From NCBI GenBank assembly GCA_002494495.1, contig DACB01000008.1:1-64000 (forward strand): 64,000 bases of DNA. The letters are read 5' to 3'. Source of the DNA: Methanobacterium sp. UBA294 (GTDB lineage: Archaea; Methanobacteriota; Methanobacteria; Methanobacteriales; Methanobacteriaceae). Both the position numbers and the translations under genes were made by a program. Below the pieces are notes generated by a model, which was not told where the DNA came from, ran no database searches, and was given only the letters and a program-made list of their open reading frames with translations. Positions within the stretch are counted from its first letter, which is position 1, and the number at the start of each line of letters is the position of its first letter. Below are positions 38,670-49,780 of the stretch, piece by piece.

Positions 38670-39458
38670 TTAATTTCGTGGATTGTAATTTAAAAGATTT
38701 TCTCCAATTTCCTTTATGGATTTTAGTGCCACTGATTCTGGATAGTCCAACAATATTTTACCTTCCATATCGGCCAGGATCACATTATCATCCCGGGGGA
38801 TAGAACCCAGAACTTCCAGGCCTAATTCGTTAAGTTTATCTGTTACAAATTCTTCTTCAGCCTTATTGGAGACTTTGTTTATTACTACAGCTATATTTCT
38901 TATCCCAATATCTGCGGCTAATCTCTTTATGCGCTCTGCAGTTTCCAGAGATTTAAGTCCGGGTTCCACTACAATTATCATAACATCAACAGCTTCAGCG
39001 GTACGTCTGCCTAGATGTTCTATTCCGGCTTCCATATCTAAGATAACAATTTCGTCTTTTTTAAGGATTAAATTTCGCATAAGTGCTTTAAGAAGAACAG
39101 ATGCAGGACATATGCATCCGTCCCCTCCTTTGTCTATAGTTCCCATGACCAGGAGTTTTAGGGTGTCATCATCCTTTACTTTAACGGACATACTATCCGG
39201 GAGGTCGGAGATATTCGGATTGATCTTGAAAACTTCTCCAAATGCTGATCCTGGCTCTGCACCAGTTCTTTCCTTTATTAAATCCCTCATCTTAGAAATG
39301 GGTGTGATTTTGTAGTGAATACCCATGCTGCTTGCCAGGTTCATATCTGGATCTGCATCGATAGCGAATACTTTATAAGCCTGGGACAATATAAATGCAA
39401 GAGTACCTGAAAGGGTTGTTTTTCCAACCCCTCCTTTTCCAGTTATTGCGATTTTCAT
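38670..39458 (-). CDS. CooC/MinD-type ATPase (nickel or Fe-S enzyme maturation)
   Basis: A 262-residue P-loop ATPase with GKGGVGKTTLSGTLA at residue 7, AIDADPDMNLASSMG near 34 and DMEAGIEHLGR near 140. The C-x-C pair in GDGCICPAS near 113 is the dimer metal site of CooC, which loads nickel into the C-cluster of CO dehydrogenase. The start at 39458 (MKIAITGK) is the family start; ATG 39473 adds five residues. No CO dehydrogenase gene is nearby, though a CooT-like gene lies 6 kb away, so the target is unproven. Confidence 0.82.
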   Translation of the reverse strand: MKIAITGKGGVGKTTLSGTLAFILSQAYKVFAIDADPDMNLASSMGIHYKITPISKMRDLIKERTGAEPGSAFGEVFKINPNISDLPDSMSVKVKDDDTLKLLVMGTIDKGGDGCICPASVLLKALMRNLILKKDEIVILDMEAGIEHLGRRTAEAVDVMIIVVEPGLKSLETAERIKRLAADIGIRNIAVVINKVSNKAEEEFVTDKLNELGLEVLGSIPRDDNVILADMEGKILLDYPESVALKSIKEIGENLLNYNPRN

Positions 39459-39627
39459 TTTCACACTATCCATAATGTTATTTGCATCGTTATAAAAATT
39501 GGAAAATAGTATATTTAAATAATAATATTATAGTAAATATAAATCAATAAGTTAGATTACTATCAAGTCATACAACTATTATTTGATTGATCTTATATAT
39601 TTAAATTTCATAAGAGGAGGACTATTA

Positions 39628-40110
39628 ATGGTTAGAGCATATACTAGAAAAGATTACATAAGGAAAATTCCTGGTTCCAAGATTGTCCAATATGATATGG
39701 GTAATCTATCAGGGGAATTCCCTTTAACAGTTAGTCTGGCAGTTAAAGAGCCGACACAACTGTCTCATAACGCACTGGAAGCAGCCAGGATTGCATCCAA
39801 CAGATTAATGCTGAGGAAATCCGGAAGAATGGGATATCACCTGAAAATCAGGGTATACCCCCACCACATAGTAAGAGAGAATCCAATGGCCACTGGCGCA
39901 GGTGCAGACCGTGTTCAGGACGGAATGAGAAAGGCATTTGGTAAACCAGTAAGTTCTGTAGCATTGGTAAATGCAAATCAGAAGATCTTAACTATAAGAA
40001 CTAATAAGAGGAATTTTAAGGATGCTAAAGAGGCTTTAAGAAGAGCGGCCATGAAATTCCCAGTTCCCTGCAGATTTATAGTGGACAAAGGCGCTGAACT
40101 GGTTAAATAA
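39628..40110 (+). CDS. rpl10e: Ribosomal protein L10e (uL16)
   Basis: The ATG at 39628 follows GAGGAGG and gives 160 residues, starting MVRAYTRKDYIRKIPGSKIV. Conserved HLKIRVYPHHIVRENPMATG AND AGADRVQDGMRKAFG segments lie near residues 70-110. The protein belongs to the large subunit near the peptidyl-transferase centre and tRNA elbow. It stands alone here, as in other Methanobacteriales. Confidence 0.95.
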   Translation: MVRAYTRKDYIRKIPGSKIVQYDMGNLSGEFPLTVSLAVKEPTQLSHNALEAARIASNRLMLRKSGRMGYHLKIRVYPHHIVRENPMATGAGADRVQDGMRKAFGKPVSSVALVNANQKILTIRTNKRNFKDAKEALRRAAMKFPVPCRFIVDKGAELVK

Positions 40111-40182
40111 TCATATTTTTTTTATTTTAAAAACAGGATTAATAGTTGAATATCTTAAAAACCATAAAAGAGTTGTTTTAGC

Positions 40183-42480
<2,298 letters not shown>

Positions 42481-42569
42481 AAATTGGATTTTTTTTAAAA
42501 TTTTTTATTTTTTTTATTTTAAATTTTTTTAAATATACCAGATACTAATTTTTTTAAGGGCATAAAAAC

Positions 42570-43712
42570 ATGGACGAAAAAGGAATTTCAAAGGACAGAG
42601 TATTCGAATTACTCAAAAACTATAAAAAAAGAGATATGACCCATAAATCCGGTAGGATCCTGGGGTCAATGTGCACCTGCCCCCATGAAGTTGGTCTCCA
42701 GGCATACACCATGTTTCTTGAATCTAACCTTGGAGATCCAGGACTTTTTCAGGGTACCAAGGCCATGGAAAATGAAGTCATTGCTACACTCGGTGAACTT
42801 CTGGGTAATGGTAATGTCTACGGCCATATAATCACTGGTGGAACCGAGGCCAATATAATGGCCATGAGAGCCGCACGGAATATTCGCAGAATAAAAGATC
42901 CAGAGATTATCGTTCCAAAATCAGCGCATTTCTCCTTTAAAAAGGCTGCAGATATATTATCTCTAAAATTAAAGGAAGCCCAACTTGACAATGATTACCG
43001 GGTAGATATTAACTCTGTAAAGGAGTTGATTTCAGATAACACTGTGGCAATTGTGGGGATAGCGGGAACCACGGAATTAGGGAAGATAGACCCAATTGAA
43101 GAACTTTCTGATATCTGCAATGAAAAAGAAATATTTCTCCATGTAGATGCTGCATTCGGTGGATTTTCCATTCCGTTTTTAAACCAGCTAGGATACCATA
43201 TGCCTAAATTTGATTTTTCACTTCCAGGGGTTTCTTCGGTGACCATCGATCCCCATAAGATGGGGTTGGCACCCATACCCACTGGAGGAATTCTTTTCAG
43301 AGATAAAAGTTACCTGGACGTAATGAACGTTGAAACCCCTTACTTAACTGAGGAGAATCAATCCACCATTGTTGGCACCCGTACAGGGGCTTCAACTGCA
43401 GCAACCTGGGCATTACTTAAATATCTAGGTGATGAGGGATACCAGAAGATAGTTAAGAAATGTATGGAACTAACCCATCTCCTGGCAGGGGGTATAAAAG
43501 ACGCAGGATTCCAGTTGGTTACAGAACCCCAGTTAAACATTGTAGCGTTTACTGGGGAGAGAATTGAACCATGTGACATTACAAAACGATTGGATGAAAA
43601 GGGATGGGCCTTATCAATAGCATCCTATCCAAAAGCAGTAAGGATCATAGTAATGCCCCACGTAAAAAAGGAACATATTTTAGCGTTTTTAGAAGATTTG
43701 AAAAGTATATAG
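42570..43712 (+). CDS. mfnA: L-tyrosine/L-aspartate decarboxylase
   Basis: A 380-residue PLP-dependent group II decarboxylase with TEANIMAMRAARN, VDAAFGGFSIPFL and the PLP lysine in TIDPHKMGLAPIPTGG. In methanogens MfnA makes tyramine for methanofuran and beta-alanine for coenzyme A. The start has no perfect ribosome site. It lies 28 bp before the fumarase beta gene and may be transcribed with it. Confidence 0.9.
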   Translation: MDEKGISKDRVFELLKNYKKRDMTHKSGRILGSMCTCPHEVGLQAYTMFLESNLGDPGLFQGTKAMENEVIATLGELLGNGNVYGHIITGGTEANIMAMRAARNIRRIKDPEIIVPKSAHFSFKKAADILSLKLKEAQLDNDYRVDINSVKELISDNTVAIVGIAGTTELGKIDPIEELSDICNEKEIFLHVDAAFGGFSIPFLNQLGYHMPKFDFSLPGVSSVTIDPHKMGLAPIPTGGILFRDKSYLDVMNVETPYLTEENQSTIVGTRTGASTAATWALLKYLGDEGYQKIVKKCMELTHLLAGGIKDAGFQLVTEPQLNIVAFTGERIEPCDITKRLDEKGWALSIASYPKAVRIIVMPHVKKEHILAFLEDLKSI

Positions 43713-43740
43713 ATGTAAAAGCATACAGTACCTATTAAAA

Positions 43741-44232
43741 ATGATTAAAAAGATTAACCTCCCTCTTAGTGAACCGGTAAATTTCCAAGTAGGAGATAAA
43801 ATCCAGATACGAGGCAAATTGTTTACAGGAAGGGACGCTGCACTACCCAGACTGGTGAGGCTTATAAAGGAAGGTAAAAATCCATTGGAACTCGAAGGTT
43901 CTGCATTCATGCACACCGCAGTCAGTGAAGCAGGGATATCCCCTACCACCAGTAACAAGGTGGAAATTGAAAGTAGCATGGCATACCTTTCAAAACTCGG
44001 AGTTAAAATTCACATAGGTAAGGGATCGCTGAATCTGGAAACAGTAGATGCCCTCTCTAAGTATGGTTCTGTTTTTGTGGTAACACCGCCAGTAGCAGCT
44101 CTCCTGAGAAGTAAGGTACTCTCAAAAAAAATAGTTGCCATCCCTGATGAAGGTATTGAAGCAATTCACCAGTTAGAAGTAGATGGAATCCCGGGAATTG
44201 TGGCTGTTGCCCGTGGAGAAACCATAAGTTAA
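43741..44232 (+). CDS. Fumarate hydratase class I, beta subunit
   Basis: The 163-residue protein resembles the separate beta (C-terminal) subunit of two-part class I fumarases: VGDKIQIRGKLFTGRDAALP near residue 20, ISPTTSNKVE, and LSKYGSVFVVTPPVAALL. The alpha subunit, which carries the [4Fe-4S] cluster, is not in the window. It acts in the incomplete reductive branch from oxaloacetate to 2-oxoglutarate, which begins with pyruvate carboxylase. A tartrate dehydratase beta subunit would look similar. Confidence 0.82.
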   Translation: MIKKINLPLSEPVNFQVGDKIQIRGKLFTGRDAALPRLVRLIKEGKNPLELEGSAFMHTAVSEAGISPTTSNKVEIESSMAYLSKLGVKIHIGKGSLNLETVDALSKYGSVFVVTPPVAALLRSKVLSKKIVAIPDEGIEAIHQLEVDGIPGIVAVARGETIS

Positions 44233-44294
44233 GTCTGTGGAAACCTAAATTAATTATTTTTTTATAAGTAGTTTTTTTTAATTAGTAGGCAATT

Positions 44295-44930
44295 TTACCT
44301 ATCAACTGGCTTACCAAAGGCAATATCTCCCGCATCCCCTAGGCCCGGGATTATGTAACCATTTTCCAGCCTATTTTCAATTGAACATGTGTATATCTCC
44401 ACCTCGGAATTGTTTTCCAGAACCTTTTCAACTCCTTCCTCGGTGGCTATGATATTTAAAATAGCAATTCTACGGGGGTTTCCATGACTCTTTATTTCTC
44501 TGATTGAGGTATTCATGGTGTTACCGGTGGCTAGCATGGGATCTGCAAGTAGAACTATTTTATCTGTTATCTCCGGTATCCGGATGTAGCTTACACAGGC
44601 ATCATATGGTGGTTCCTCATCACGAGAGACTCCCACCACACCACATTCAGCCTCGGAGAAAACACCCATAATTCCCTCTACCATGGGGATTGCAGCTCTT
44701 AAAATGGTTATCACCACCACATCATTGATTTCTTTAATTTTTATCCCCTGTGCAGTGTCCAGTGGTGTTTGGATGCTGACTTCCTCTATGTCCATTGTGG
44801 ACTGGAATTCATAGGCCATATACCGACCCATCTCCAGTAGTCCTAACTTGAATTCTGCCCCACCTATATCTTTGTTTCTTATCTTGGTCAGACGATCCTG
44901 CAGGACTATATTCTTAATGATTTTCAACAT
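44295..44930 (-). CDS. upp: Uracil phosphoribosyltransferase
   Basis: A 211-residue enzyme with the PRPP loop LADPMLATGNTM near residue 131 and the uracil-binding end YIIPGLGDAGDIAFGKP. It salvages uracil to UMP. The gene is convergent with fumarase beta and divergent from the 45077 gene, with its own promoter. Confidence 0.94.
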   Translation of the reverse strand: MLKIIKNIVLQDRLTKIRNKDIGGAEFKLGLLEMGRYMAYEFQSTMDIEEVSIQTPLDTAQGIKIKEINDVVVITILRAAIPMVEGIMGVFSEAECGVVGVSRDEEPPYDACVSYIRIPEITDKIVLLADPMLATGNTMNTSIREIKSHGNPRRIAILNIIATEEGVEKVLENNSEVEIYTCSIENRLENGYIIPGLGDAGDIAFGKPVDR

Positions 44931-45076
44931 AGTATATTCCCCCGGGTCTCACTTGAAATTAATAAACATCTCCTACTATTATTTATTTATTTTAACAGTG
45001 ATTTATTTTTCGCAATAGAGTCTTGAGATGTAAAAAAAATAAGTGGTACAAACAACAAATATAATGGCTAGGTAAC

Positions 45077-46129
45077 ATGAAAAAACTGAACATTTTAATA
45101 GTAGTCATAATTGTCATTCTTATCATCGCCGGTTTATTATATCTGTTTAGCCAGCCAGCTCCACAGACAGTATCTGGTGATGAGACAACCGTACTTGCAG
45201 AGAACCTGGAGGTTCCGTGGGCCATGGACTTCCTTCCCAATGGTACCATGATCTTCACCGAGAGGATTGGGAGAGTAAGCCTCCTGGAGGAAGACGGAAC
45301 AACCGCTGTGGTGGCGGATATTAATGTAAACCAGGAGTCTGAGTCGGGACTTCTTGGTGTGGCTGTAGATCCAGATTTCAATGAAAATAAGTATATATAC
45401 TTGTACTACACCCGTGAAGATGGCCAAAATAGGATATCTCAGTTCATACTGGACGGAACACTTACCGGAGAAAACATACTCCTGGATAACATCCCAGGAA
45501 GTCCCATACATAACGGGGGCCGTTTAAAATTCGGTCCAGACGGTAAATTATACGCAACTACCGGGGATGCAGGTGCTGAAAATATAGCCCAGGATGTAAA
45601 TTCCCTGGGAGGGAAAATTTTACGCCTGAACCCTGATGGAACAGTTCCCAGTGACAACCCCTTTGGTAACTATGTTTATACCTATGGTCATAGAAATCCG
45701 CAGGGCATAACATGGAACCCTGATAATGGTAAATTATACACATCTGAACATGGACCCACCATGAACGATGAAATAAATATTATATCATCCGGTGGAAACT
45801 ATGGCTGGCCTGATGTTCAGGGTGATGAAAATAGGTCAGGCTATATAAGTCCCCTAAGGGTATACACCGATTTTACATTAGCCCCTAGTGGAATTGCATT
45901 CTATCAGAACCGTTTATATGTCACTGGTTTGAGGGGCAGTCAATTAAGGGTTTTAACCCTTTCAAGTGATGGTGAAAGTATCACAGATGAAAGTATTCTC
46001 TTAAACGGCCGGGGTAGATTAAGGGATGTGGTGGTGCATGAAGGTTTCCTCTACATCAGCACTTCCAACCAGGATGGCCGAGGATTACCCAGTGATGGAG
46101 ATGATAAGATAATTAAAATTAAACTGTAA
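45077..46129 (+). CDS. Secreted PQQ-type sugar dehydrogenase-like beta-propeller
   Basis: Residues 5-24 form a hydrophobic anchor or signal (LNILIVVIIVILIIAGLLYL) without a lipobox. The rest is a soluble glucose/sorbosone dehydrogenase propeller: NLEVPWAMDFLPNG, ESGLLGVAVDPDF, NGGRLKFGPDGKLYATTGDA, YTYGHRNPQGITW and EHGPTMNDEINII. The histidines and arginine around the PQQ site are present. Methanogens are not known to make PQQ, so the true substrate and cofactor are unknown. A second, different member of this family is at 51488. Confidence 0.85.
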   Translation: MKKLNILIVVIIVILIIAGLLYLFSQPAPQTVSGDETTVLAENLEVPWAMDFLPNGTMIFTERIGRVSLLEEDGTTAVVADINVNQESESGLLGVAVDPDFNENKYIYLYYTREDGQNRISQFILDGTLTGENILLDNIPGSPIHNGGRLKFGPDGKLYATTGDAGAENIAQDVNSLGGKILRLNPDGTVPSDNPFGNYVYTYGHRNPQGITWNPDNGKLYTSEHGPTMNDEINIISSGGNYGWPDVQGDENRSGYISPLRVYTDFTLAPSGIAFYQNRLYVTGLRGSQLRVLTLSSDGESITDESILLNGRGRLRDVVVHEGFLYISTSNQDGRGLPSDGDDKIIKIKL

Positions 46130-46164
46130 AGAGGGTCAAACTAATAATTTAATGAATAAAAATC

Positions 46165-46545
46165 AGAAAAATTTATAAACTGTGATAAAAAGTTGGTATA
46201 ACAGTAAAATACATAAAAGACAGCTATAAAATCAAGGCAAAGATCATTACTTACTCGGAAACTCCTCTTTTTTTCTTTTCCTTTTATTCTATGTATTTCT
46301 TGTCTAAAACGCCAGCATCCGACGGTAAAAAAACTTGATACTGGATATAACAAATATAAGCCCATTAAGAGTTACTATTGGTGATTTTTTTAACCTTCGC
46401 CAATAAACCTGCTATGAATGATCCCCCACCACTGCAGTTAGCCTGTTCGTATCCGGGAGTTGAAGGTTCTTTCATTGGCCATTACCACCTGTTTCCTGGT
46501 TAGTTCAACCTTCTTTTCTCCATTGGTATTTTCTGAAATAGATAT
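46165..46545 (-). pseudogene. Decayed DUF202 (YidH-like) membrane protein gene
   Basis: On the minus strand the signature MANERTF...RIRTG of DUF202 is present (canonical MANERTFLAWIRTG, here with N-S-R for L-S-W) with the upstream VELTRKQVV, and then a stop at 46438. The protein continues in other frames: GGGSFIAGLLAKVKKITNS, then LIFVISSIKFFYRRMLAF, then RQEIHRIKGKEKKRSFRVSN. These pieces are in the right order for the family's later helices and C-terminal end. At least three frameshifts and one stop separate them, so the gene is dead. Its G+C content is higher than that of true spacers here. DUF202 proteins are small inner-membrane proteins of unknown function. Confidence 0.7.
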
Positions 46546-46602
46546 TCCTCATTTTATATTTTTAAAACTTTTTATTTATTAATAGGTATTATTATCATTT
46601 AT

Positions 46603-46755
46603 TTAGGGTTCTTCCTTCTTTTTCCGGGATTTTTTATTTTTAAATGATAAGAAACTACTTCTTTCACCTTCTATGTCCTTTTTTGCCTTTTTTTTCTCTT
46701 TTTCATCAATCTTCTTTTTTCTTTTCCTTGGAGATAGTAAGTCATCAACATCCAA
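46603..46755 (-). CDS. Small lysine-rich protein, TTG start
   Basis: A 50-codon frame starts at TTG 46755, four bases after an AGGTGATG site, and reads MDVDDLLSPRKRKKKIDEKE, continuing to a terminal SRKKKEEP. It has about 40 percent Lys plus Arg. I cannot assign a family. It lies between two decayed genes, which lowers trust, but the frame is intact and the ribosome site good. It could be a small nucleic-acid-binding protein or a remnant of a longer one. Confidence 0.4.
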   Translation of the reverse strand: MDVDDLLSPRKRKKKIDEKEKKKAKKDIEGERSSFLSFKNKKSRKKKEEP

Positions 46756-46808
46756 TTACATCACCTAAAAATAAATAGAAAAGTTGACATATTTACCATT
46801 TATTTTGC

Positions 46809-46916
46809 TTAATCAGCTTCTCTTTCCTTTTTTTCTTTTTCATTTCTCCTTTCATTTCTTTTGTTTTACCTTTAATTTCTCCTTCTTTTCCTTGAGTTGC
46901 CTTTTAGTTCTCCCAT
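46809..46916 (-). pseudogene. Decayed CsbD-like small stress protein gene
   Basis: From an ATG at 46916 with a GGTGA site, the frame gives MGELKG, then needs one shift to read KEGEIKGKTKEMKGEM, and another to reach KEREAD and a stop at 46809. The K-G-K/E-x-K-G pattern is that of CsbD-type proteins. Two frameshifts in about 110 bp indicate a dead gene. Low sequence complexity makes the match weak. Confidence 0.45.
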
Positions 46917-47132
46917 TTCTATTCACCAGTACAATGTGATTACGGGATGAAATAATTTATATCTTAATAAAACTCATTTCTTATTATTTTAATTAAGCTT
47001 ATTTCATCCTATATCATTATAAGTTGCTACAAAGCAATAAATATTTTTATAATTTAAGATTGAGACAGAAAACAATTCAAATTTAATTAAAATAAGAATA
47101 AAGAAGAAATATAACATAAACAATTAGAAAAC

Positions 47133-47663
47133 CTATTTTTTAATGATTTTTTTACCATGTGACTTGGGAACAACCTTTAATTTACCACCTTTAAACTCTT
47201 TAACCATTTCTTCACCCTCATAATACATATGTAGAAATAGTGCCAGTGCAGAGACTTCTGAGTGGGGTTGGGTGGTAACTGAGATGTTCCAGTCTGCATC
47301 CTGATAAACCTGGGAAGGCACTCGGGATCCTCCAACAACTACCAATTTATCTTCATTAGAATTTTTAATTGTGCTGATTGCATCCTGTACTGGTTCGCCA
47401 TACATGGTTAGGTGTACAATTTCACCACCATTTTTTTTCCATTCCTTCAGAACATTTTGCCATTTTTCCCGGTATCCAACCTGGAAATCTCCACCCCATC
47501 GCTCTTTTACATCGGTAACGTTTTCCATTAGCTTAATATCTTTATCACCAGTTAATATAACTTCTGAAGCTCCGAATGCCCTTGCTGTTAAACAGACATG
47601 GGTGGTTATCCTGGCGTCCCTCACTCTGCGGTGATCGAGTCTTAAAACCTTAATTTTTGTCAT
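47133..47663 (-). CDS. trm56: tRNA (cytidine-56 2'-O)-methyltransferase
   Basis: The 176-residue SPOUT enzyme has LRLDHRRVRDARITTHVCLT at its N-terminus, then LTMYGEPVQD, VVVGGSRVPSQVYQDADWNI and TTQPHSEVSALALFLHM, the knotted SAM-binding part. It methylates C56 in the T-loop of archaeal tRNAs. The C-terminal tail is lysine-rich. A spacer of about 200 bp with decayed genes beyond it lies downstream. Confidence 0.93.
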   Translation of the reverse strand: MTKIKVLRLDHRRVRDARITTHVCLTARAFGASEVILTGDKDIKLMENVTDVKERWGGDFQVGYREKWQNVLKEWKKNGGEIVHLTMYGEPVQDAISTIKNSNEDKLVVVGGSRVPSQVYQDADWNISVTTQPHSEVSALALFLHMYYEGEEMVKEFKGGKLKVVPKSHGKKIIKK

Positions 47664-47712
47664 TTTATATCACTTATTAATCAAATAAACTTTTAAATCA
47701 ATATTTAATGTA

Positions 47713-48507
47713 TTAAATCATACTCAGGTATCCTATCATTAAAACTAGGGCAATCATCCTGGATATTTCATTGGATGCCCCTAGGATATCGCCGGTGGCA
47801 TAGATGAATTTCATCCGGGAAACAACTGCCATTATAATTCCCCCAATCAACCCTCCTGCTATACCTATTATCCCTGTAGTGTTCAAGACCAGATACCCGA
47901 TGATGAGGGTTATAATTAGGGATAAAAGTAATATTTTGGGAGTCATTGCTTCTATGAAGTACTTTCCAGTTCCGTTTGGATAGGGCTTTGAGAAGGTGGA
48001 GCAAGTTACGAGTCCCAGTTTGGCTGCTACTTCAGATACAAGCAATATGAAGAATATTAGTCCTATGGGGGCTGATGCTATGGATGCCACGGTTAAAATT
48101 CCAACGATAAAGAGATAGGCCAATCCACCTGTACCGATCCTTGTATCCCGCATTATTTGTATCCGTTTTTCGGGATGGCCATGGGCCATCACTGCATCAC
48201 CGAAATCCACCAGGCCGTCCAAGTGGTGGAAGCCTGTAAACCAGATGGCAAAACTGTAAATTATTGCTGCAGCTACCAGTTGGGGGATGGTGATTAGATC
48301 CATTGTAACATAACCTAACAGGCCCACAAGTATTCCAATGAAACCACCAATAATTGGCCATAGCCAGGTGAACTTTGCCATTTCCTGGATGCTGGTGTGG
48401 ATATTAAGGGGTAATATGGTGGAGAATGATATAAGACCCAGGAACCCTCTATAACTTCCCTTCCAGGATTTCTTATTATCGACTCTTAAATCAGTTTTAA
48501 GCTTCAT
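47713..48507 (-). CDS. cobS: Adenosylcobinamide-GDP ribazoletransferase
   Basis: The 264-residue membrane protein has the CobS motif GFHHLDGLVDFGDAVMAHGH near residue 95 and RDTRIGTGG after it, with six or seven hydrophobic helices. It joins adenosylcobinamide-GDP (made by CobY, 23705) to alpha-ribazole. It starts 3 bp after the stop of cbiS on the same strand, and the two form a corrinoid operon. Confidence 0.94.
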   Translation of the reverse strand: MKLKTDLRVDNKKSWKGSYRGFLGLISFSTILPLNIHTSIQEMAKFTWLWPIIGGFIGILVGLLGYVTMDLITIPQLVAAAIIYSFAIWFTGFHHLDGLVDFGDAVMAHGHPEKRIQIMRDTRIGTGGLAYLFIVGILTVASIASAPIGLIFFILLVSEVAAKLGLVTCSTFSKPYPNGTGKYFIEAMTPKILLLSLIITLIIGYLVLNTTGIIGIAGGLIGGIIMAVVSRMKFIYATGDILGASNEISRMIALVLMIGYLSMI

Positions 48508-48510
48508 TTT

Positions 48511-49560
48511 CTATTCCTCAAATATTTTGGACATACAGCCAGCCACCAGGCCCGCGAAAACGTCATCAAGCACCGGTCCAAGCTTTCCAATTACACCTGG
48601 TTTTTCTTCATCATATCTTTTGAAGTTAAATATGGCTTTGGTACCCGCGATTTGATTGGCCACTGCCATGCCCAGAACTTCATCAGAATAAAGATAGGCA
48701 GGGTCGTCATCAACATCAATGCCCTGTATACGATGTTTTGCCAGATCCTCTTCAAGGCGGATTCCAGCCATGATTAGGGATACTACATTTAAATCTTCAA
48801 GGGATTTACACAACTGTTTACGTATTTTTTCAGTGAGCACTTCTGTTTTTTCAACACCCGCGCAGAGTTCCATGCCTGCATCGGCAAGCTCAGTTATGGT
48901 AACCCCCACATCTTCAATATAGCCAAATATATCCCGGGGATATCCCATATTTTTAAGGAGCTTAGTAACTGCTTCAGTAACATGTTCTGTTATTAGACTG
49001 AGGCTTTCATTTGAATCAGTTGTGTATTCTATGTTATTACCAATGGGACAGGCCACGATTATTGAATCATTTGAAACAGAAATTGAATCATTTAAATTAT
49101 TATCATTCAAAAAGGTATTAATCAATCCTAAATTTTGATAGGCCAAATTTTTAGCATCAATTACATATTTAAATAAAGCAGGTAAGGCACTTTCATTAAT
49201 TGAATCCTTTAATAGTACTATAAAATTTAAATGAAGATTTTTATCTGCAGTTATAATTACGGTGATCTTTTCATCAGTTAAGTTTATAATTTTTTTTAAA
49301 TCGAAGCTTCCCATATTTGTTGAGGGTTCTAAAATATCATATTCTTTTATTTTGTGGTTTAAATATTCATCTTTTTGGAATTGATTCAAAGATTCAGTCT
49401 GGTTATATGCTACTATGGATTTAACTGTTTTTATTCCTCCTCCTAATCCTTCGGAATTGATGGATAAAAATCCATTTTTTCTTTCTATAATCAGTATTTC
49501 ATGGTTTATTTTAACCAAAGCATCGTTAAAACAGGTTTTTATTTCCATATTCATCATCAA
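48511..49560 (-). CDS. cbiS: Bifunctional adenosylcobinamide amidohydrolase / alpha-ribazole phosphatase
   Basis: This 349-residue protein is two enzymes in one chain. Residues 1-200 are CbiZ-like (EGLGGGIKTVKSIVAYN near 34), which removes the nucleotide loop of imported corrinoids. Residues 205-349 are CobZ-like (GYIEDVGVTITELADAGMEL, VVSLIMAGIRLEEDLAKHRI, GKLGPVLDDVFAGLVAG), the archaeal alpha-ribazole-5-phosphate phosphatase. This fusion, named CbiS, is known from Methanopyrus. Any of the ATGs among the first five codons could be the start. It pairs with cobS just downstream. Confidence 0.88.
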   Translation of the reverse strand: MMMNMEIKTCFNDALVKINHEILIIERKNGFLSINSEGLGGGIKTVKSIVAYNQTESLNQFQKDEYLNHKIKEYDILEPSTNMGSFDLKKIINLTDEKITVIITADKNLHLNFIVLLKDSINESALPALFKYVIDAKNLAYQNLGLINTFLNDNNLNDSISVSNDSIIVACPIGNNIEYTTDSNESLSLITEHVTEAVTKLLKNMGYPRDIFGYIEDVGVTITELADAGMELCAGVEKTEVLTEKIRKQLCKSLEDLNVVSLIMAGIRLEEDLAKHRIQGIDVDDDPAYLYSDEVLGMAVANQIAGTKAIFNFKRYDEEKPGVIGKLGPVLDDVFAGLVAGCMSKIFEE

Positions 49561-49780
49561 CTTGAAAATATTGTAATTGGGAGAGTTTCTTTATTTCTAT
49601 TGTATATATCGTATTGTTCCTATTTTAAGGTAATCAACTTATTTGTTATCTGACCTTAAGACCAAATTATCTTCCAATAAATTTATGATTTATGGTGCAC
49701 TAATATGTAATAAAGTGAAAAATGCAAAAATATTTTTGCTTTCCACAGTCTGCTTAAGTCATAGAATTGGAGTCGTAAAC

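Noticed and set aside
46400..46515. Possible structured RNA in a relatively G+C-rich stretch
   Set aside because: The minus strand translates to clear DUF202 signatures, so protein-coding remnants explain it better.
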